Of a stretch of 64,000 bases of DNA, positions 8,610 to 18,584 are shown piece after piece. Each line of letters starts with the position of its first letter. Positions within the stretch are counted from its first letter, which is position 1. This DNA is from Paracoccus sp. (in: a-proteobacteria). GTDB taxonomy: Bacteria; Pseudomonadota; Alphaproteobacteria; Rhodobacterales; Rhodobacteraceae. Below the pieces are notes generated by a model that had not been told where the DNA came from, did not search any database, and was given only the letters and a program-made list of their open reading frames with translations. The stretch covers positions 47,351 through 111,350 of the forward strand of contig NZ_JAUNTJ010000010.1 of assembly GCF_030538755.1 (NCBI RefSeq), read 5' to 3'. The translations under genes and the position numbers were made by a program.

Positions 8610-9337
8610 GCCGGAACCTTTCCGCGGACCATCTTGCCGCCGATAAAATGAATGCCGCATTCGGTTTTTTCGCTGCCACGCCAACGGCCTGCGCGCGGGT
8701 CTTCACCCGGTTTCACGGGTGAGGTGCAGGGCGCGCAGCCGATCGAGGGATAACCCCGTGCGACCAGCGGGTGACGCGGCAGGCGGTTTTCGATCATGTA
8801 ATCCTGCACATCCTGCGCGCGCCAGTGGGCCAGCGGATTGATCCGCAGGCGCGAGGGTTCTTCGGGTTCGAAGAACTCCAGCGAGGTGCGCTCGCCCCCC
8901 TGAAAGCGTTTGCGCCCGGTGATCCATGCGTCGAATTTCGACAGCTCGCGTTCCAGCGGGATGGTCTTGCGAAAGTCGCAGCAGGCGTCGGTGCTGAACT
9001 GATGCAGGGTGCCGTCGGGGTCGTTGCGGGCGACCTCGGCATCGGTGGCGCGAACCACCTGCACATTGGTCAGGCCCAGTTTGGCCGCAACCTCGGCCTG
9101 ATATTCCAGCGTTTCGGGGAACAGCATCTGCGTGTCGATGAACAGCACCGGCAGACCCGGCGCGGTTACGCTGACCATATGCAGCAACACCACCGATTCG
9201 GCGCCAAAGGACGATACCAGCGTCACCCGGCCCAGATCGGGGTCGTTCACGGCGCGGCGCAGCACCTCGACCGCCGCGTGATGGCGGTAACGGTCGTTCA
9301 GCCGCGCGGCATGATCTTGCAGCGGCTCATCCAGCAT
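8606..9337 (-). CDS. cysH: Assimilatory adenylylsulfate (APS) reductase, 4Fe-4S type
   Basis: 243 residues from the ATG at 9337, overlapping the end of cysI by 11 nt. It reduces activated sulfate to sulfite. The PP-loop region is VTLVSSFGAESVVLLHM and the catalytic cysteine motif is KTECGIHF near the C-terminus. Two cysteine pairs, DACCDFRK and IGCAPC, are the ligands of the [4Fe-4S] cluster found in APS-using reductases of plants and many alphaproteobacteria, and absent from the PAPS enzyme of E. coli. The product therefore most likely uses APS directly rather than PAPS. Confidence 0.92.
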   Translation of the reverse strand: MLDEPLQDHAARLNDRYRHHAAVEVLRRAVNDPDLGRVTLVSSFGAESVVLLHMVSVTAPGLPVLFIDTQMLFPETLEYQAEVAAKLGLTNVQVVRATDAEVARNDPDGTLHQFSTDACCDFRKTIPLERELSKFDAWITGRKRFQGGERTSLEFFEPEEPSRLRINPLAHWRAQDVQDYMIENRLPRHPLVARGYPSIGCAPCTSPVKPGEDPRAGRWRGSEKTECGIHFIGGKMVRGKVPA

Positions 9338-10991
9338 GTTTGACAACCTCGGGATACAGCGCGGCCTTGAAGGGCGCTTGCCCAAGGCGGCGATAGGTGT
9401 CGATAAAGCGTTCCTGCGGCCCGCTGCGCAGGTCCAGATAGGCGCGCAGCAGCCGGTCGATGGCGGGCACCACCTCGTCATGCGGGAAACCGGCCCCGGC
9501 GCGTTCGCCGATGGCGGGGATCTCGGTGCCGTCGCCGCCAAGGGTGATCTGGTAATTCTCGACCCCGGCGCGATCCAGCCCCAGAATGCCGATATGGCCC
9601 AGATGGTGATGCCCGCAGGCGTTGATGCAGCCCGAGATGCGGATTTTCATCTTGCCGATTTCGTCCTCCAGCCCCTGCGCGCGGAAATGGTCGGCAATGT
9701 CCTGCGCAATCGGGATCGAGCGGGCGGTGGCCAGCGTGCAGTAATCCATGCCGGGGCAGGCGATGATGTCGCTGGTCAGCCCGGCATTGGCGGTGGCCAG
9801 CCCGGCGTCCAGCAGCGCGTCATACAGCGCCTCGATGTCGGATTTGTGGACATGCGGCAGCACCACGTTCTGATCGTGGCTGATGCGGATGTCGCCATGC
9901 CCGAACCGTTCGGCCAGCGTGGCGATCAGGCGCATCTGTTCGCTGGTGGCATCGCCCGGCGTCACGCCCGGCGCCTTTAGCGTGACCACGACCGAGGCAT
10001 AGCCCGGCGCGCGGTGCGGGTGCAGGTTGGTATCGCTCCACGACCGGAAACCGGGGCGTGCCGCGCGGGCGGCGTCGAACCCGTCCGTGTCCGCAACGCG
10101 GAATTCCGGCGCGGCAAAGCGTTCGCGAAAGCTGGCCAGCGCATCACGGTCGGCCCCCGTAAAGGCGCGGCGACGGTTGGCGAATTCTTCCTCGGTTTCG
10201 GCGCGGAAGATGTCGATGCCGCGTTCGGCAACGGTGATCTTGATCCGCGCCTTGTATTTGTTGTCGCGCCGCCCCGACAGGTTATAGGTGGCGATGATCG
10301 CTTCCAGATAGGGCAGCAGGTCTTCGGCGGGCAGGAACTCGCGGATGACCTGACCCAGCATCGGCGTGCGGCCCAGACCGCCGCCGACCCATACCTGAAA
10401 GCCGGTCTGCCCGTCCTGCCGCACGATGCGCAGCCCGATGTCATGGGCGGCGACAAGGGCGCGGTCTTCGGCCCCGGCAGAGATGGCGATCTTGAACTTG
10501 CGCGGCAGGAACTGGAACTCGGCGTGGTCAGTGGACCACATGCGGATCATTTCAGCCCATGGGCGCGGGTCTTCGATTTCATCCGCGGCAGCACCGGCGA
10601 AAACGTCGGTGGTGGTGTTGCGGATCGTGTTGCCGCTGGTCTGGATCGCGTGCATCCCGACCGAGGCCAGCGCGTCCAGCATATCGGGCACGTCAACCAG
10701 TTTCGGCCAGTTGAACTGGATGTTCTGCCGCGTGGTAAAGTGGCCATAGCCCCGATCCCACCGATCCGCGATTTCCGCCAGCATCCTGATCTGCGTCGGG
10801 CTGATCGTGCCATAGGGGATCGCCACCCGCAGCATATAGGCGTGCAATTGCAGGTAAACGCCGTTCATCAGCCGCAGCGGACGGAACTCATCCTCGGTCA
10901 GTGACCCGTCCAGACGGCGGGCGACCTGCGCGCGGAACTGCGCGGCGCGGTGGCGGACATATTCATCCGAGGTGGTGCGGGAATCAAACAT
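9327..10991 (-). CDS. cysI: Sulfite (nitrite/sulfite) reductase, siroheme/4Fe-4S hemoprotein
   Basis: 554 residues from the ATG at 10991 (GGAGA ribosome binding site). It is a ferredoxin-type sulfite reductase catalysing the six-electron reduction of sulfite to sulfide. The siroheme/[4Fe-4S] ligands are in CPGMDYCTLATARSIP (CX5C) and SGCINACGHHHLGHIG (CX3C). The N-terminal DGSLTEDEFRPLRLMNGVYL and GHFTTRQNIQFNW belong to the ferrodoxin-like half domain. It overlaps DUF2849 upstream by 8 nt and cysH downstream, so the operon is tightly coupled. No siroheme synthase gene is adjacent in this window. Confidence 0.94.
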   Translation of the reverse strand: MFDSRTTSDEYVRHRAAQFRAQVARRLDGSLTEDEFRPLRLMNGVYLQLHAYMLRVAIPYGTISPTQIRMLAEIADRWDRGYGHFTTRQNIQFNWPKLVDVPDMLDALASVGMHAIQTSGNTIRNTTTDVFAGAAADEIEDPRPWAEMIRMWSTDHAEFQFLPRKFKIAISAGAEDRALVAAHDIGLRIVRQDGQTGFQVWVGGGLGRTPMLGQVIREFLPAEDLLPYLEAIIATYNLSGRRDNKYKARIKITVAERGIDIFRAETEEEFANRRRAFTGADRDALASFRERFAAPEFRVADTDGFDAARAARPGFRSWSDTNLHPHRAPGYASVVVTLKAPGVTPGDATSEQMRLIATLAERFGHGDIRISHDQNVVLPHVHKSDIEALYDALLDAGLATANAGLTSDIIACPGMDYCTLATARSIPIAQDIADHFRAQGLEDEIGKMKIRISGCINACGHHHLGHIGILGLDRAGVENYQITLGGDGTEIPAIGERAGAGFPHDEVVPAIDRLLRAYLDLRSGPQERFIDTYRRLGQAPFKAALYPEVVKHAG

Positions 10992-11340
10992 CTGCGGTCT
11001 CCGGCTGGCGGGTGCTGGCGGGTTGGAACGGTGCGGAAGGCTGGGCGCGGTGCGCATAGTTGGTCGGCCCGTGCTGGCGGAACGCCTCGCGGAAATGGGT
11101 CGGCTCGGGGCCGTTGGGGCCTCGCTTGGCCTCGATCAGATAGGGGCCGACGACAATATCCGACTGTGCCAGCGCCTCGATCAGTGCGATCTGGGCGATG
11201 GCTTCGTCTTCGAACAGCGTGGCCTGGCGGGGATCGTGGGTCCAGCCGCCGTCGCACATCCACACGTTATGACCTTCGCGCAGATGGTTGGCGGTGATGA
11301 CACCGGGTTTGACCTGCGTGGGCGCAAAGGCTTTGGACAT
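10984..11340 (-). CDS. DUF2849 domain-containing protein, first gene of the cys operon
   Basis: 118 residues. PTQVKPGVITANHLREGHNV, WMCDGGWTHDPRQATLFEDE and DIVVGPYLIEAKRGPNGPEP match the DUF2849 family, which in alphaproteobacteria commonly sits between cysG and cysI. Its function is unknown. A role in siroheme or sulfite reductase maturation is inferred only from context. It is the promoter-proximal gene of the operon and is divergent from the Lrp regulator. Confidence 0.85.
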   Translation of the reverse strand: MSKAFAPTQVKPGVITANHLREGHNVWMCDGGWTHDPRQATLFEDEAIAQIALIEALAQSDIVVGPYLIEAKRGPNGPEPTHFREAFRQHGPTNYAHRAQPSAPFQPASTRQPETADV

Positions 11341-11348
11341 GGAAGCAC

Positions 11349-11399
11349 CTATCGTTTGGATAGCATGTATATAGAATTTTGTTCTGGATTTTGGCGATA
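11349..11399. promoter_or_regulatory. Candidate operator region between the cys operon and lrp-type regulator
   Basis: Within the 100-bp divergent gap there is a 15-bp dyad CTATCGTTTGGATAG (11349-11363), a second dyad AGAATTTTGTTCT (11373-11385), and CGATAG (11394-11399), which is inverted relative to the first CTATCG. Lrp/AsnC proteins bind about 15-bp AT-richer dyads, often several in a row. That these serve the adjacent regulator is inference. Confidence 0.45.
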
Positions 11400-11440
11400 G
11401 GGTCGGAAAAATAAGGATGATTGGTTCGAGAGGTTGCCCA

Positions 11441-11971
11441 ATGGCTGAACAAGGTTCCAAAACATCCCCGGCAGAGGAAATCGCGGTCCGTCTGGACGAT
11501 GTGGATAGGAAAATCCTTGCGCTGCTGCAAGAGGATGCCAGCCTGTCGCTGGATGAAATGGCCCGCCGCGTGGGCGCATCCAAGACTCCGGTCTGGAACC
11601 GCATCCGCCGCCTGCGCGAAGCCGGGGTGATCCGCCGTCAGGTCGCCATTCTCGACCCCGAGTCGCTGGGGCTTGAGGCGTGTTTCTTTGTTCTGGTGCG
11701 CACCAGCGAACATGACCCCGACTGGGCGGCGCGCTTTCTGGCCGCCGTCCGCGCCCGCCCCGAGGTGATCGAGGCGCACCGGCTGGCCGGCGACATCGAC
11801 TATATCCTGAAGGTGCAGGTGCGTAACGCCCGCGCCTATGACCGTTTCTATCAGGCGCTGATCTCCGAGGTGAAAATCCACAACGTCACCGCCCTGCTGT
11901 CGATGGAGGAGCTGAAGGCGACCAGCGCGCTGCCGATCCCCGACCTGCCCGCAGGCAAGGCGCAGGGCTAA
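11441..11971 (+). CDS. Lrp/AsnC family transcriptional regulator, probable regulator of the cys operon
   Basis: 176 residues from the ATG at 11441 (GAGAGG about 7 nt upstream); an in-frame ATG at 11417 has a purine run immediately adjacent to it and is less likely. The N-terminal winged HTH is LDDVDRKILALLQEDASLSL, DEMARRVGASKTPVWNRIRR. The C-terminal RAM (ligand-binding) domain includes VIEAHRLAGDIDYILKVQV and the terminal INVTALLS-like HNVTALLSMEE. Divergence from the sulfate-reduction genes suggests control of sulfur assimilation and autoregulation; its effector is unknown. Confidence 0.9.
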   Translation: MAEQGSKTSPAEEIAVRLDDVDRKILALLQEDASLSLDEMARRVGASKTPVWNRIRRLREAGVIRRQVAILDPESLGLEACFFVLVRTSEHDPDWAARFLAAVRARPEVIEAHRLAGDIDYILKVQVRNARAYDRFYQALISEVKIHNVTALLSMEELKATSALPIPDLPAGKAQG

Positions 11972-12027
11972 GGCGGCGCGGCTTTGTGGCCTTGCTGCGG
12001 GTCGGGCGCGCGGGCTAGTCTGCGCGC

Positions 12028-12390
12028 ATGAAAGATAAAGATACAGTCACCATCTGGCACAATCCCAAATGCAGCACCTCGCGCAATGCGCTGGCGCTGA
12101 TCCGTGATGCGGGCATCGACCCCGTGGTGCGCGATTATCAGAAAGACCCGCCTTCGGCGCAGGAAATCCGTGATGCGCTGGCGGCGTTGGGGGTGCCTGC
12201 CCGCGACCTGATCCGGCAAAAGGGAACGCCCTATGACGATTTGGGCCTGGGCGATCCGTCGTTAAGCGATGACGACCTGATCGCCGCCATGGCCGCGCAT
12301 CCGATTCTGATTCAGCGCCCGGTGGTGTTTTCAGCCAAAGGCGCGGTGATCGGGCGACCTGTCGAGGCCGTGCGCAAGGTCTTGCCCTGA
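12028..12390 (+). CDS. arsC: Glutaredoxin-type arsenate reductase family protein (ArsC)
   Basis: 120 residues. The N-terminal [20 protein letters not shown] has the catalytic Cys of ArsC (CSTSR), and the C-terminal half [20 protein letters not shown] carries the conserved RP motif with the substrate-binding arginines. The enzyme reduces arsenate to arsenite with glutathione and glutaredoxin; the related YffB/Spx-like branch has other roles. Coupling to arsH by a 1-nt overlap supports the arsenic role. No arsR or arsenite pump is visible. Confidence 0.85.
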   Translation: MKDKDTVTIWHNPKCSTSRNALALIRDAGIDPVVRDYQKDPPSAQEIRDALAALGVPARDLIRQKGTPYDDLGLGDPSLSDDDLIAAMAAHPILIQRPVVFSAKGAVIGRPVEAVRKVLP

Positions 12391-13079
12391 TGCGCCTGCG
12401 CCATCTGCCTGACCCGCATCATCTGCCTGCGCTGGAACCGGGGCGTTTCCGCCCGCGTCCGGCGGCGGGGCTTGGCCCGGATGATCCGCCGGTGCGGGTG
12501 CTGTTGCTGTATGGCAGCCTGCGCCGGCTCAGCTATTCGCGGCTGGCGGCAGAAGAGGCCGCGCGGCTGCTGATCGCCATGGGGGCAGAGGTTCGGCTTT
12601 TCGATCCTGCCGACCTGCCCTTTCCCGACCAGCACGCGGACGGCCACCCCGCCATTGCCGAGTTGCACGAGCATGTGCTGTGGAGCGATGCGATGATCTG
12701 GTCCAGCCCCGAAACGCATGGCCAGATGTCCGGGCTGATGAAGGCGCAGATCGACCATATTCCGCTGAACATCGGGGCGATCCGCCCGACGCAGGGGCGC
12801 TGTCTGGCCTTGATGCAGGTCTGCGGCGGCTCGCAGAGCTTCAACGCGCTGAACGCCATGCGCGTGATGGGCCGCTGGATGCGGATGTTCACCATTCCCA
12901 ACCAGTCGTCGGTGGCGCGCGCCCATGCCGAGTTTGATGAAAACGGACGGATGCGGGCGTCGCCCTGTTATGACCGGATCGTTGATGTGGCCGAAGAACT
13001 GATCCGCTTTACCGTGCTGACCCGCCCGCATCGCGACCAGTTGGCCGACCGCTATTCCGAGCGACCGGCGGCGGGTTGA
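12390..13079 (+). CDS. arsH: Arsenical resistance protein ArsH (NADPH-dependent flavoprotein)
   Basis: 229 residues; its ATG overlaps the arsC stop (TGATG). The flavodoxin-like FMN site is [20 protein letters not shown], and the family motifs [20 protein letters not shown] and [19 protein letters not shown] are intact. ArsH oxidises trivalent methyl- and aryl-arsenicals and can act as an NADPH-FMN reductase in the cytosol. It is convergent with edd; a family A hairpin follows the stop. Confidence 0.92.
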   Translation: MRLRHLPDPHHLPALEPGRFRPRPAAGLGPDDPPVRVLLLYGSLRRLSYSRLAAEEAARLLIAMGAEVRLFDPADLPFPDQHADGHPAIAELHEHVLWSDAMIWSSPETHGQMSGLMKAQIDHIPLNIGAIRPTQGRCLALMQVCGGSQSFNALNAMRVMGRWMRMFTIPNQSSVARAHAEFDENGRMRASPCYDRIVDVAEELIRFTVLTRPHRDQLADRYSERPAAG

Positions 13080-13115
13080 GGGGCGCTAGCTGCTGTTGGG
13101 GCTGGCGCGGGGGCA

Positions 13116-13180
13116 GGGGGGCTGTCTGCCCCCCGTCGCGTTCCGCGACTCCCCCCGAGGATATTTGCCGGACCAAAGAT
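13116..13180 (+). repeat. Family A-like hairpin, terminator of arsH
   Basis: GGGGGGC (13116-13122) / GCCCCCC (13128-13134) with a 5-nt loop, a second small dyad CGCG..CGCG, then CCCCCGAGGATATTTGCC. The GGATATTTG tail is shared with the other family A copies, but the end CGGACCAAAGATGCGG differs from CAAACGAAAGAC. It separates the convergent arsH and edd. Confidence 0.65.
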
Positions 13181-13185
13181 GCGGG

Positions 13186-14988
13186 TCAGACGACGGAACA
13201 TGCGCCGGTGTCTGCGGAGCCGGCGGTGGCGCGGAAGGCGGCGAACAGTTCCCGGCCCATGCCCTGGCTGCCGGGTGTGGGGTCGAAGGGGGCGGGGGTG
13301 CGGGTGTCCCAGCCCTGGGTCAGGCAGTCGATCGTGCCTGCGGTTGCGTCCATGCGGATCATGTCGCCGTCGCGGATCAGTGCCAGCGGGCCACCGTTTG
13401 CGGCCTCGGGGGCGATGTGGATGGCGGCGGGCACCTTGCCCGAGGCGCCGGACATGCGGCCATCGGTCAGCAGCGCCACGCGCAGGCCGCGATCTTGCAG
13501 CACTGCAAGGATCGGCGTCAGCGAGTGCAGTTCCGGCATTCCGTTGGCGCGCGGTCCCTGAAAGCGGACGACGACCACGGTGTCCGAGGTGAACTCGCCC
13601 GCCTTGAACGCGGTCTTGACCTGTTCCTGATCGCTGAACACGCGGGCCGGGGCCTGAATGATGTGGCGTTCCGGGGCGACTGCGGATGTCTTGATGACGC
13701 CGCGGCCAAGGTTTCCGGCCAGTTGTTTCAGCCCGCCGGTGGGGGCAAAGGGATCGCTGGCGGGGCGCAGGATCTTGTCGTTCAGCGTTTCGCGTGCGCC
13801 GGTTTCCCAGCGGATTGCGGTGCCGTCCAGTTTCGGTTCGGCGGTATAGCCGTCCAGCCCGGTGCCGTTGATGGTTTTCACATCGGCGTGCAACAGGCCC
13901 GCATCCAGCAGGTGGCCAATCATATAGCCAAGGCCGCCTGCGGCGTGGAAGTGGTTCACGTCGGCCAGCCCGTTCGGATAGACGCGGGCCATCAGGGGCA
14001 CGGTTTCCGACAGATCGTGGAAATCTTCGAGGTCGATCAGCACGCCGGCGGCGCGGGCCATGGCGGGCAGATGCAGGATCAGGTTGGTCGATCCGCCGGT
14101 CGCCATCAGCCCGACGATGCCGTTGACGAAGGCGCGTTCGTCCAGCACCTCGCCCGCGGGCAGGTAGTCGTTGCCAAGGCGGGTAATGGCGGCGGCGCGG
14201 CGAGTGGCCGCCACGGTCAGGGCCTGACGCAGCGGGGTGTTGGGGTTGACGAATGATGATCCGGGCAGGTGCAGGCCCATGAACTCCATCAGCATCTGGT
14301 TGCTGTTGGCGGTGCCGTAAAAGGTGCAGGTGCCGGGGCTGTGATAGCTGGCCATTTCGGCGGCCATCAGCGCGTCGCGGCCCACCTCGCCTGCGGCGAA
14401 TTGCTGGCGGACCTTGGCTTTTTCGTCATTGGGCAGGCCGGATGGCATGGGGCCGGCAGGGACAAAGACGGCGGGGATGTGGCCAAAGGTCGCGGCGGCG
14501 ATGACAAGGCCCGGCACGATCTTGTCGCAGACGCCCAGATACATGGCGGCGTCGAACGTGTCATGGCTGAGCGCCACGCCTGTGGCCAGCGCGATCACGT
14601 CGCGGGAAAACAGCGACAGCTCCATCCCGGCGCGGCCCTGCGTCACGCCGTCGCACATGGCGGGCACGCCGCCCGCGACCTGCACGGTGGCGCCTGCATC
14701 ATGACCGGCGGCGCGGATGATGTCGGGGAATTTCTCATAGGGCTGATGGGCGGACAGCATGTCATTATAGGCGCTGACGATGCCGATATTGGGTTTGCGG
14801 GTGGTCGCCAGATCGTCCTTGTCGTCCATCGCGGCATAGGCATGGGCCTGATTGCCGCAGGACAGATGCGCCCGACGCGGGCCTTGTTCAGCGGCGGCGG
14901 CGATTTTCGCCAGATAGGCGGCGCGGCTGGCGGCGGACCGTTCGCGGATCCGGTCGGTGACACGTTCAACTGTGGCGTTCAGGCGCAT
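13186..14988 (-). CDS. edd: Phosphogluconate dehydratase
   Basis: 600 residues from the ATG at 14988 (AAGGA ribosome binding site); family members are about 600. Edd dehydrates 6-phosphogluconate to KDPG in the Entner-Doudoroff pathway with an iron-sulfur cluster. Cluster-type cysteines lie in [17 protein letters not shown] and the [20 protein letters not shown] segment. The conserved [20 protein letters not shown] loop is intact. The partner eda is not next to it; the gene is followed by convergent ars genes. A palindrome 42 bp upstream of the start matches one upstream of zwf. Confidence 0.95.
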   Translation of the reverse strand: MRLNATVERVTDRIRERSAASRAAYLAKIAAAAEQGPRRAHLSCGNQAHAYAAMDDKDDLATTRKPNIGIVSAYNDMLSAHQPYEKFPDIIRAAGHDAGATVQVAGGVPAMCDGVTQGRAGMELSLFSRDVIALATGVALSHDTFDAAMYLGVCDKIVPGLVIAAATFGHIPAVFVPAGPMPSGLPNDEKAKVRQQFAAGEVGRDALMAAEMASYHSPGTCTFYGTANSNQMLMEFMGLHLPGSSFVNPNTPLRQALTVAATRRAAAITRLGNDYLPAGEVLDERAFVNGIVGLMATGGSTNLILHLPAMARAAGVLIDLEDFHDLSETVPLMARVYPNGLADVNHFHAAGGLGYMIGHLLDAGLLHADVKTINGTGLDGYTAEPKLDGTAIRWETGARETLNDKILRPASDPFAPTGGLKQLAGNLGRGVIKTSAVAPERHIIQAPARVFSDQEQVKTAFKAGEFTSDTVVVVRFQGPRANGMPELHSLTPILAVLQDRGLRVALLTDGRMSGASGKVPAAIHIAPEAANGGPLALIRDGDMIRMDATAGTIDCLTQGWDTRTPAPFDPTPGSQGMGRELFAAFRATAGSADTGACSVV

Positions 14989-15029
14989 CGCGATGTTCCT
15001 TGAGGCTGCTGTTCCGCGCAAGATAGGCC

Positions 15030-15041
15030 GTTAGCGTTAAC
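15030..15041. promoter_or_regulatory. LacI-type (CceR-like) operator upstream of edd
   Basis: GTTAGCGTTAAC, an imperfect palindrome 42 bp upstream of the edd ATG. It matches the zwf-upstream site GTTATCGCTAAC at 49842-49853 in 10 of 12 positions, giving GTTA(G/T)CG(T/C)TAAC. In Rhodobacter sphaeroides the LacI-family regulator CceR controls Entner-Doudoroff genes through a palindrome of this general kind. Confidence 0.6.
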
Positions 15042-15103
15042 GACGCAACCGGCGGTGGCGGCGATTTCTGGCATCACGCAGGGGATTTGGCGGCGCGCGA
15101 CCG

Positions 15104-15132
15104 TTGACCACGGCAGGCGCGAGGGCTAAACC
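15104..15132 (+). promoter_or_regulatory. Candidate sigma-70-type promoter of the nuo operon
   Basis: TTGACC (15104-15109), a 17-bp spacer, then TAAACC (15127-15132), 59 bp upstream of the nuoA ATG. The -35 is good and the -10 is poor (3 of 6), as is common in high-GC alphaproteobacteria. It is the only convincing -35 in the edd/nuoA gap. Confidence 0.4.
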
Positions 15133-15166
15133 GGCAGCAGCCAAACCCGTCGCGGGTGAGCCATGA

Positions 15167-16101
<935 letters not shown>

Positions 16102-16104
16102 GCC

Positions 16105-16740
16105 ATGGCTGACGCAATCGCCCCCGTTTATCCCGATGTTGATGCGCTGGCCGAACTGGCCGAACATATCGCGCTGCGCCGCCCCGATGATGTGGTGGAG
16201 ACCAGCATCGCGCTGGGTGAGCTGACCGTGACGGCAGTGGCCAACAACATCGTCGAACTGGCCGAGTTTCTGCGCACCGATCCAAGCTGCCGCTTTGCCT
16301 CGCTGATCGACATCACGGCGGTGGATCATCCGGGCCGCACGGCGCGGTTCGATGTGGTCTGGCACTTTCTGTCGATGTATCGCAACCAGCGCATCCGCAT
16401 CAAGGCAGCCGTGCGCGAGGATGAGGCCGCGCCCTCGCTGACCGGCGTGTTCCCCAATGCCAACTGGTATGAGCGTGAAGTGTTCGACATGTTCGGCATC
16501 GTCTTTGCCGGGCACGAGGATCTGCGCCGCATCCTGACCGATTATGGTTTCCGCGGCCATCCGCTGCGCAAGGATTTCCCCACCACCGGCTATGTCGAGG
16601 TGCGCTATGACGACGCTGCAAAGCGCGTCGTTTATGAACCCGTCAAGCTGGTGCAGGAATACCGCCAGTTCGACTTTCTGTCCCCGTGGGAGGGCGCAAA
16701 ATATGTGCTGCCCGGCGATGAGAAGGGGACGGAAAAGTGA
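16105..16740 (+). CDS. nuoC: NADH-quinone oxidoreductase subunit C
   Basis: 211 residues. NuoC (Nqo5, 30-kDa) is a peripheral-arm subunit that packs on NuoD. The family signature [20 protein letters not shown], then [20 protein letters not shown], is complete, followed by [20 protein letters not shown]. It is separate from nuoD, unlike in enterobacteria. The stop overlaps the GTG of the thioesterase remnant that follows. Confidence 0.97.
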   Translation: MADAIAPVYPDVDALAELAEHIALRRPDDVVETSIALGELTVTAVANNIVELAEFLRTDPSCRFASLIDITAVDHPGRTARFDVVWHFLSMYRNQRIRIKAAVREDEAAPSLTGVFPNANWYEREVFDMFGIVFAGHEDLRRILTDYGFRGHPLRKDFPTTGYVEVRYDDAAKRVVYEPVKLVQEYRQFDFLSPWEGAKYVLPGDEKGTEK

Positions 16741-16904
16741 AACCGGGCCTGACAGTCGGATCGGTGCATCGTCACAGCCTGGCTGTGGGCGAGGGGCAGT
16801 TGGTGCCCGCACTGTTCGGCGGAACGGCCTTTTCCGACATGCCTGCGGTTTTCGCTGCCGACAAACTGGCCGTCAAGCGCGCCGCTGCCGGATTGGGGGC
16901 ATGA
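16737..16904 (+). pseudogene. Truncated FlK-like thioesterase (hot-dog) remnant
   Basis: A 55-codon frame starting at GTG (overlapping the nuoC stop, GTGA) and ending in ATGA, which overlaps the next gene. It reads [55 protein letters not shown]. The first 40 residues match the start of the thioesterase family proteins of about 130-140 aa (KPGLTVG...H...V...PALFGG..F..MPAVFAT). In those proteins the catalytic helix and sheet follow MPAVFAT; here the sequence departs at once and stops. It is most simply the 5' remnant of a gene deleted in its middle, or a short peptide retained for coupling between nuoC and the GFA gene. Confidence 0.6.
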
Positions 16905-17341
16905 TGGGCTTGATCTTGCAACAGGGCGAGGTTCCGGGGCGCTGCCTGTGCGGCGCGTGCCGCTTTGCCGCCCGGCCCGAGGGTGCGGCCCATATCTGTC
17001 ATTGCAGCATGTGCCGGCAATGGACAGGCGGCATGTTCATCAGCGTGGGCCTGTCGCAGGCACCGCGCTTTGACGATGCTGCACCGCTGGGCGTGTTCCG
17101 GTCCTCTGACTGGGGCGAGCGGGTTTTCTGCAAGGATTGCGGGGCCTCGCTGATCTGGCGCACGCAGGACGGGGCGATGAACATGGCCTCGGTTCAGTGT
17201 TTCGACGATCCGGGGCGGTTCGCCTTGGAAACCGAGATTTTTATAGACGAAAAACCCGCCAGCTATGCGCTGGCCGGGCAACACCAGACCATGACCGGGG
17301 CAGAGGTCATGGCCATGTTTGCCCCCAAGGACGAGGGTTAA
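16901..17341 (+). CDS. GFA family protein (glutathione-dependent formaldehyde-activating-like, zinc-binding)
   Basis: 146 residues; the ATG at 16901 overlaps the preceding stop (ATGA), with a second in-frame ATG at 16904. The Mss4-like zinc-binding fold is marked by [25 protein letters not shown] and [14 protein letters not shown], with the [20 protein letters not shown] end typical of the family. The name stems from Gfa of P. denitrificans, which promotes S-hydroxymethylglutathione formation, but most family members have unknown activity. It is inserted between nuoC and nuoD and co-transcribed with them. Confidence 0.88.
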   Translation: MMGLILQQGEVPGRCLCGACRFAARPEGAAHICHCSMCRQWTGGMFISVGLSQAPRFDDAAPLGVFRSSDWGERVFCKDCGASLIWRTQDGAMNMASVQCFDDPGRFALETEIFIDEKPASYALAGQHQTMTGAEVMAMFAPKDEG

Positions 17342-17342
17342 G

Positions 17343-18584
17343 ATGATGGACGGCGATATTCGCAACAACAGCTATGACGACGGTTCGGGCGATTTCCTGA
17401 CCGGCGAACAGCGGTTGCGCAACTTTAACGTCAACTTTGGCCCGCAACACCCTGCGGCGCATGGCGTTTTGCGTCTGGTTCTGGAACTGGACGGCGAGAT
17501 CGTCGAACGTGCCGACCCGCATATCGGCCTGCTGCATCGCGGCACCGAAAAGCTGATGGAATCGCGCACTTATTTGCAGAACGCGCCCTATCTGGACCGG
17601 CTGGACTATGTGTCGCCGATGAACCAGGAACATGCCTATTGCATGGCGATCGAAAAGCTGACCGGCACCGTTGTTCCGCGCCGCGCCAGCCTGATCCGGG
17701 TGATGTTCTGCGAAATCGGCCGGCTGCTGAACCACCTGCTGACGCTGACCACTGGCGCGATGGACGTGGGCGCGCTGACCCCGCCGCTGTGGGGGCACGA
17801 GCCGCGCGAAGACCTGATGATCTTTTACGAACGTGCTTCGGGTGCGCGGCTGCACGCCAACTATTTCCGCCCCGGTGGCGTGCATCAGGATCTGGACGCC
17901 CGCTTTCTGGACGATCTTGAGGCGTGGTGCGAAACCTTCCCGGCCAAGGTCGATGACATCCACACCCTGCTGACCGACAACCGCATCTTCAAGCAGCGGC
18001 TGGTGGATATTGGCATCGTGTCGCCCGATGAGGTGATGGCCTGGGGCTTTACCGGCGTGATGGCGCGCGGGTCTGGCCTGTCGTGGGATCTGCGGCGCAG
18101 CCAACCCTATGAATGCTATAGCGAATTCGACTTCAAGATTCCGGTTGGCAAGAACGGCGATTGCTATGATCGCTATCTGTGCCGCATGGCCGAGATGTAT
18201 GAAAGCACCCGGATCATTCAGCAGGCGATCACCAAGCTGCGCGCCGAACCCGTCGGCGATGTGCTGGCGCGCGGCAAGCTGACCCCGCCCAAGCGCGGCG
18301 ATATGAAGCGCGACATGGAAAGCCTGATCCACCACTTCAAACTGTATACCGAGGGCTTCAAGGTGCCCGCCGGTGAGGTTTACGCCGCCGTCGAGGCCCC
18401 CAAGGGCGAATTCGGCGTCTATATGGTGTCGGATGGCACCAACCGCCCCTATCGCGTGAAACTGCGCGCGCCGGGCTTTGCGCATTTGCAGGCGATGGAT
18501 TTCATGGGGCGCGGCCATCTGCTGGCCGACATCAGCGCCATCATCGCCACTATGGATATTGTGTTCGGAGAGGTTGATCGCTGA
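17343..18584 (+). CDS. nuoD: NADH-quinone oxidoreductase subunit D
   Basis: 413 residues from the first of two adjacent ATGs (17343, 17346). NuoD (Nqo4, 49-kDa) forms the quinone-binding pocket with NuoB. Landmarks are [20 protein letters not shown] (conserved His near the quinone head group), [20 protein letters not shown] and [15 protein letters not shown]. The C-terminal FGEVDR is conserved. Its stop overlaps the nuoE start (TGATG). Confidence 0.98.
   Translation: MMDGDIRNNSYDDGSGDFLTGEQRLRNFNVNFGPQHPAAHGVLRLVLELDGEIVERADPHIGLLHRGTEKLMESRTYLQNAPYLDRLDYVSPMNQEHAYCMAIEKLTGTVVPRRASLIRVMFCEIGRLLNHLLTLTTGAMDVGALTPPLWGHEPREDLMIFYERASGARLHANYFRPGGVHQDLDARFLDDLEAWCETFPAKVDDIHTLLTDNRIFKQRLVDIGIVSPDEVMAWGFTGVMARGSGLSWDLRRSQPYECYSEFDFKIPVGKNGDCYDRYLCRMAEMYESTRIIQQAITKLRAEPVGDVLARGKLTPPKRGDMKRDMESLIHHFKLYTEGFKVPAGEVYAAVEAPKGEFGVYMVSDGTNRPYRVKLRAPGFAHLQAMDFMGRGHLLADISAIIATMDIVFGEVDR

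Noticed and set aside
12028-13079. Complete arsenic resistance operon
   Set aside because: Only arsC and arsH are present; no arsR, acr3/arsB or arsA can be found within several kilobases.
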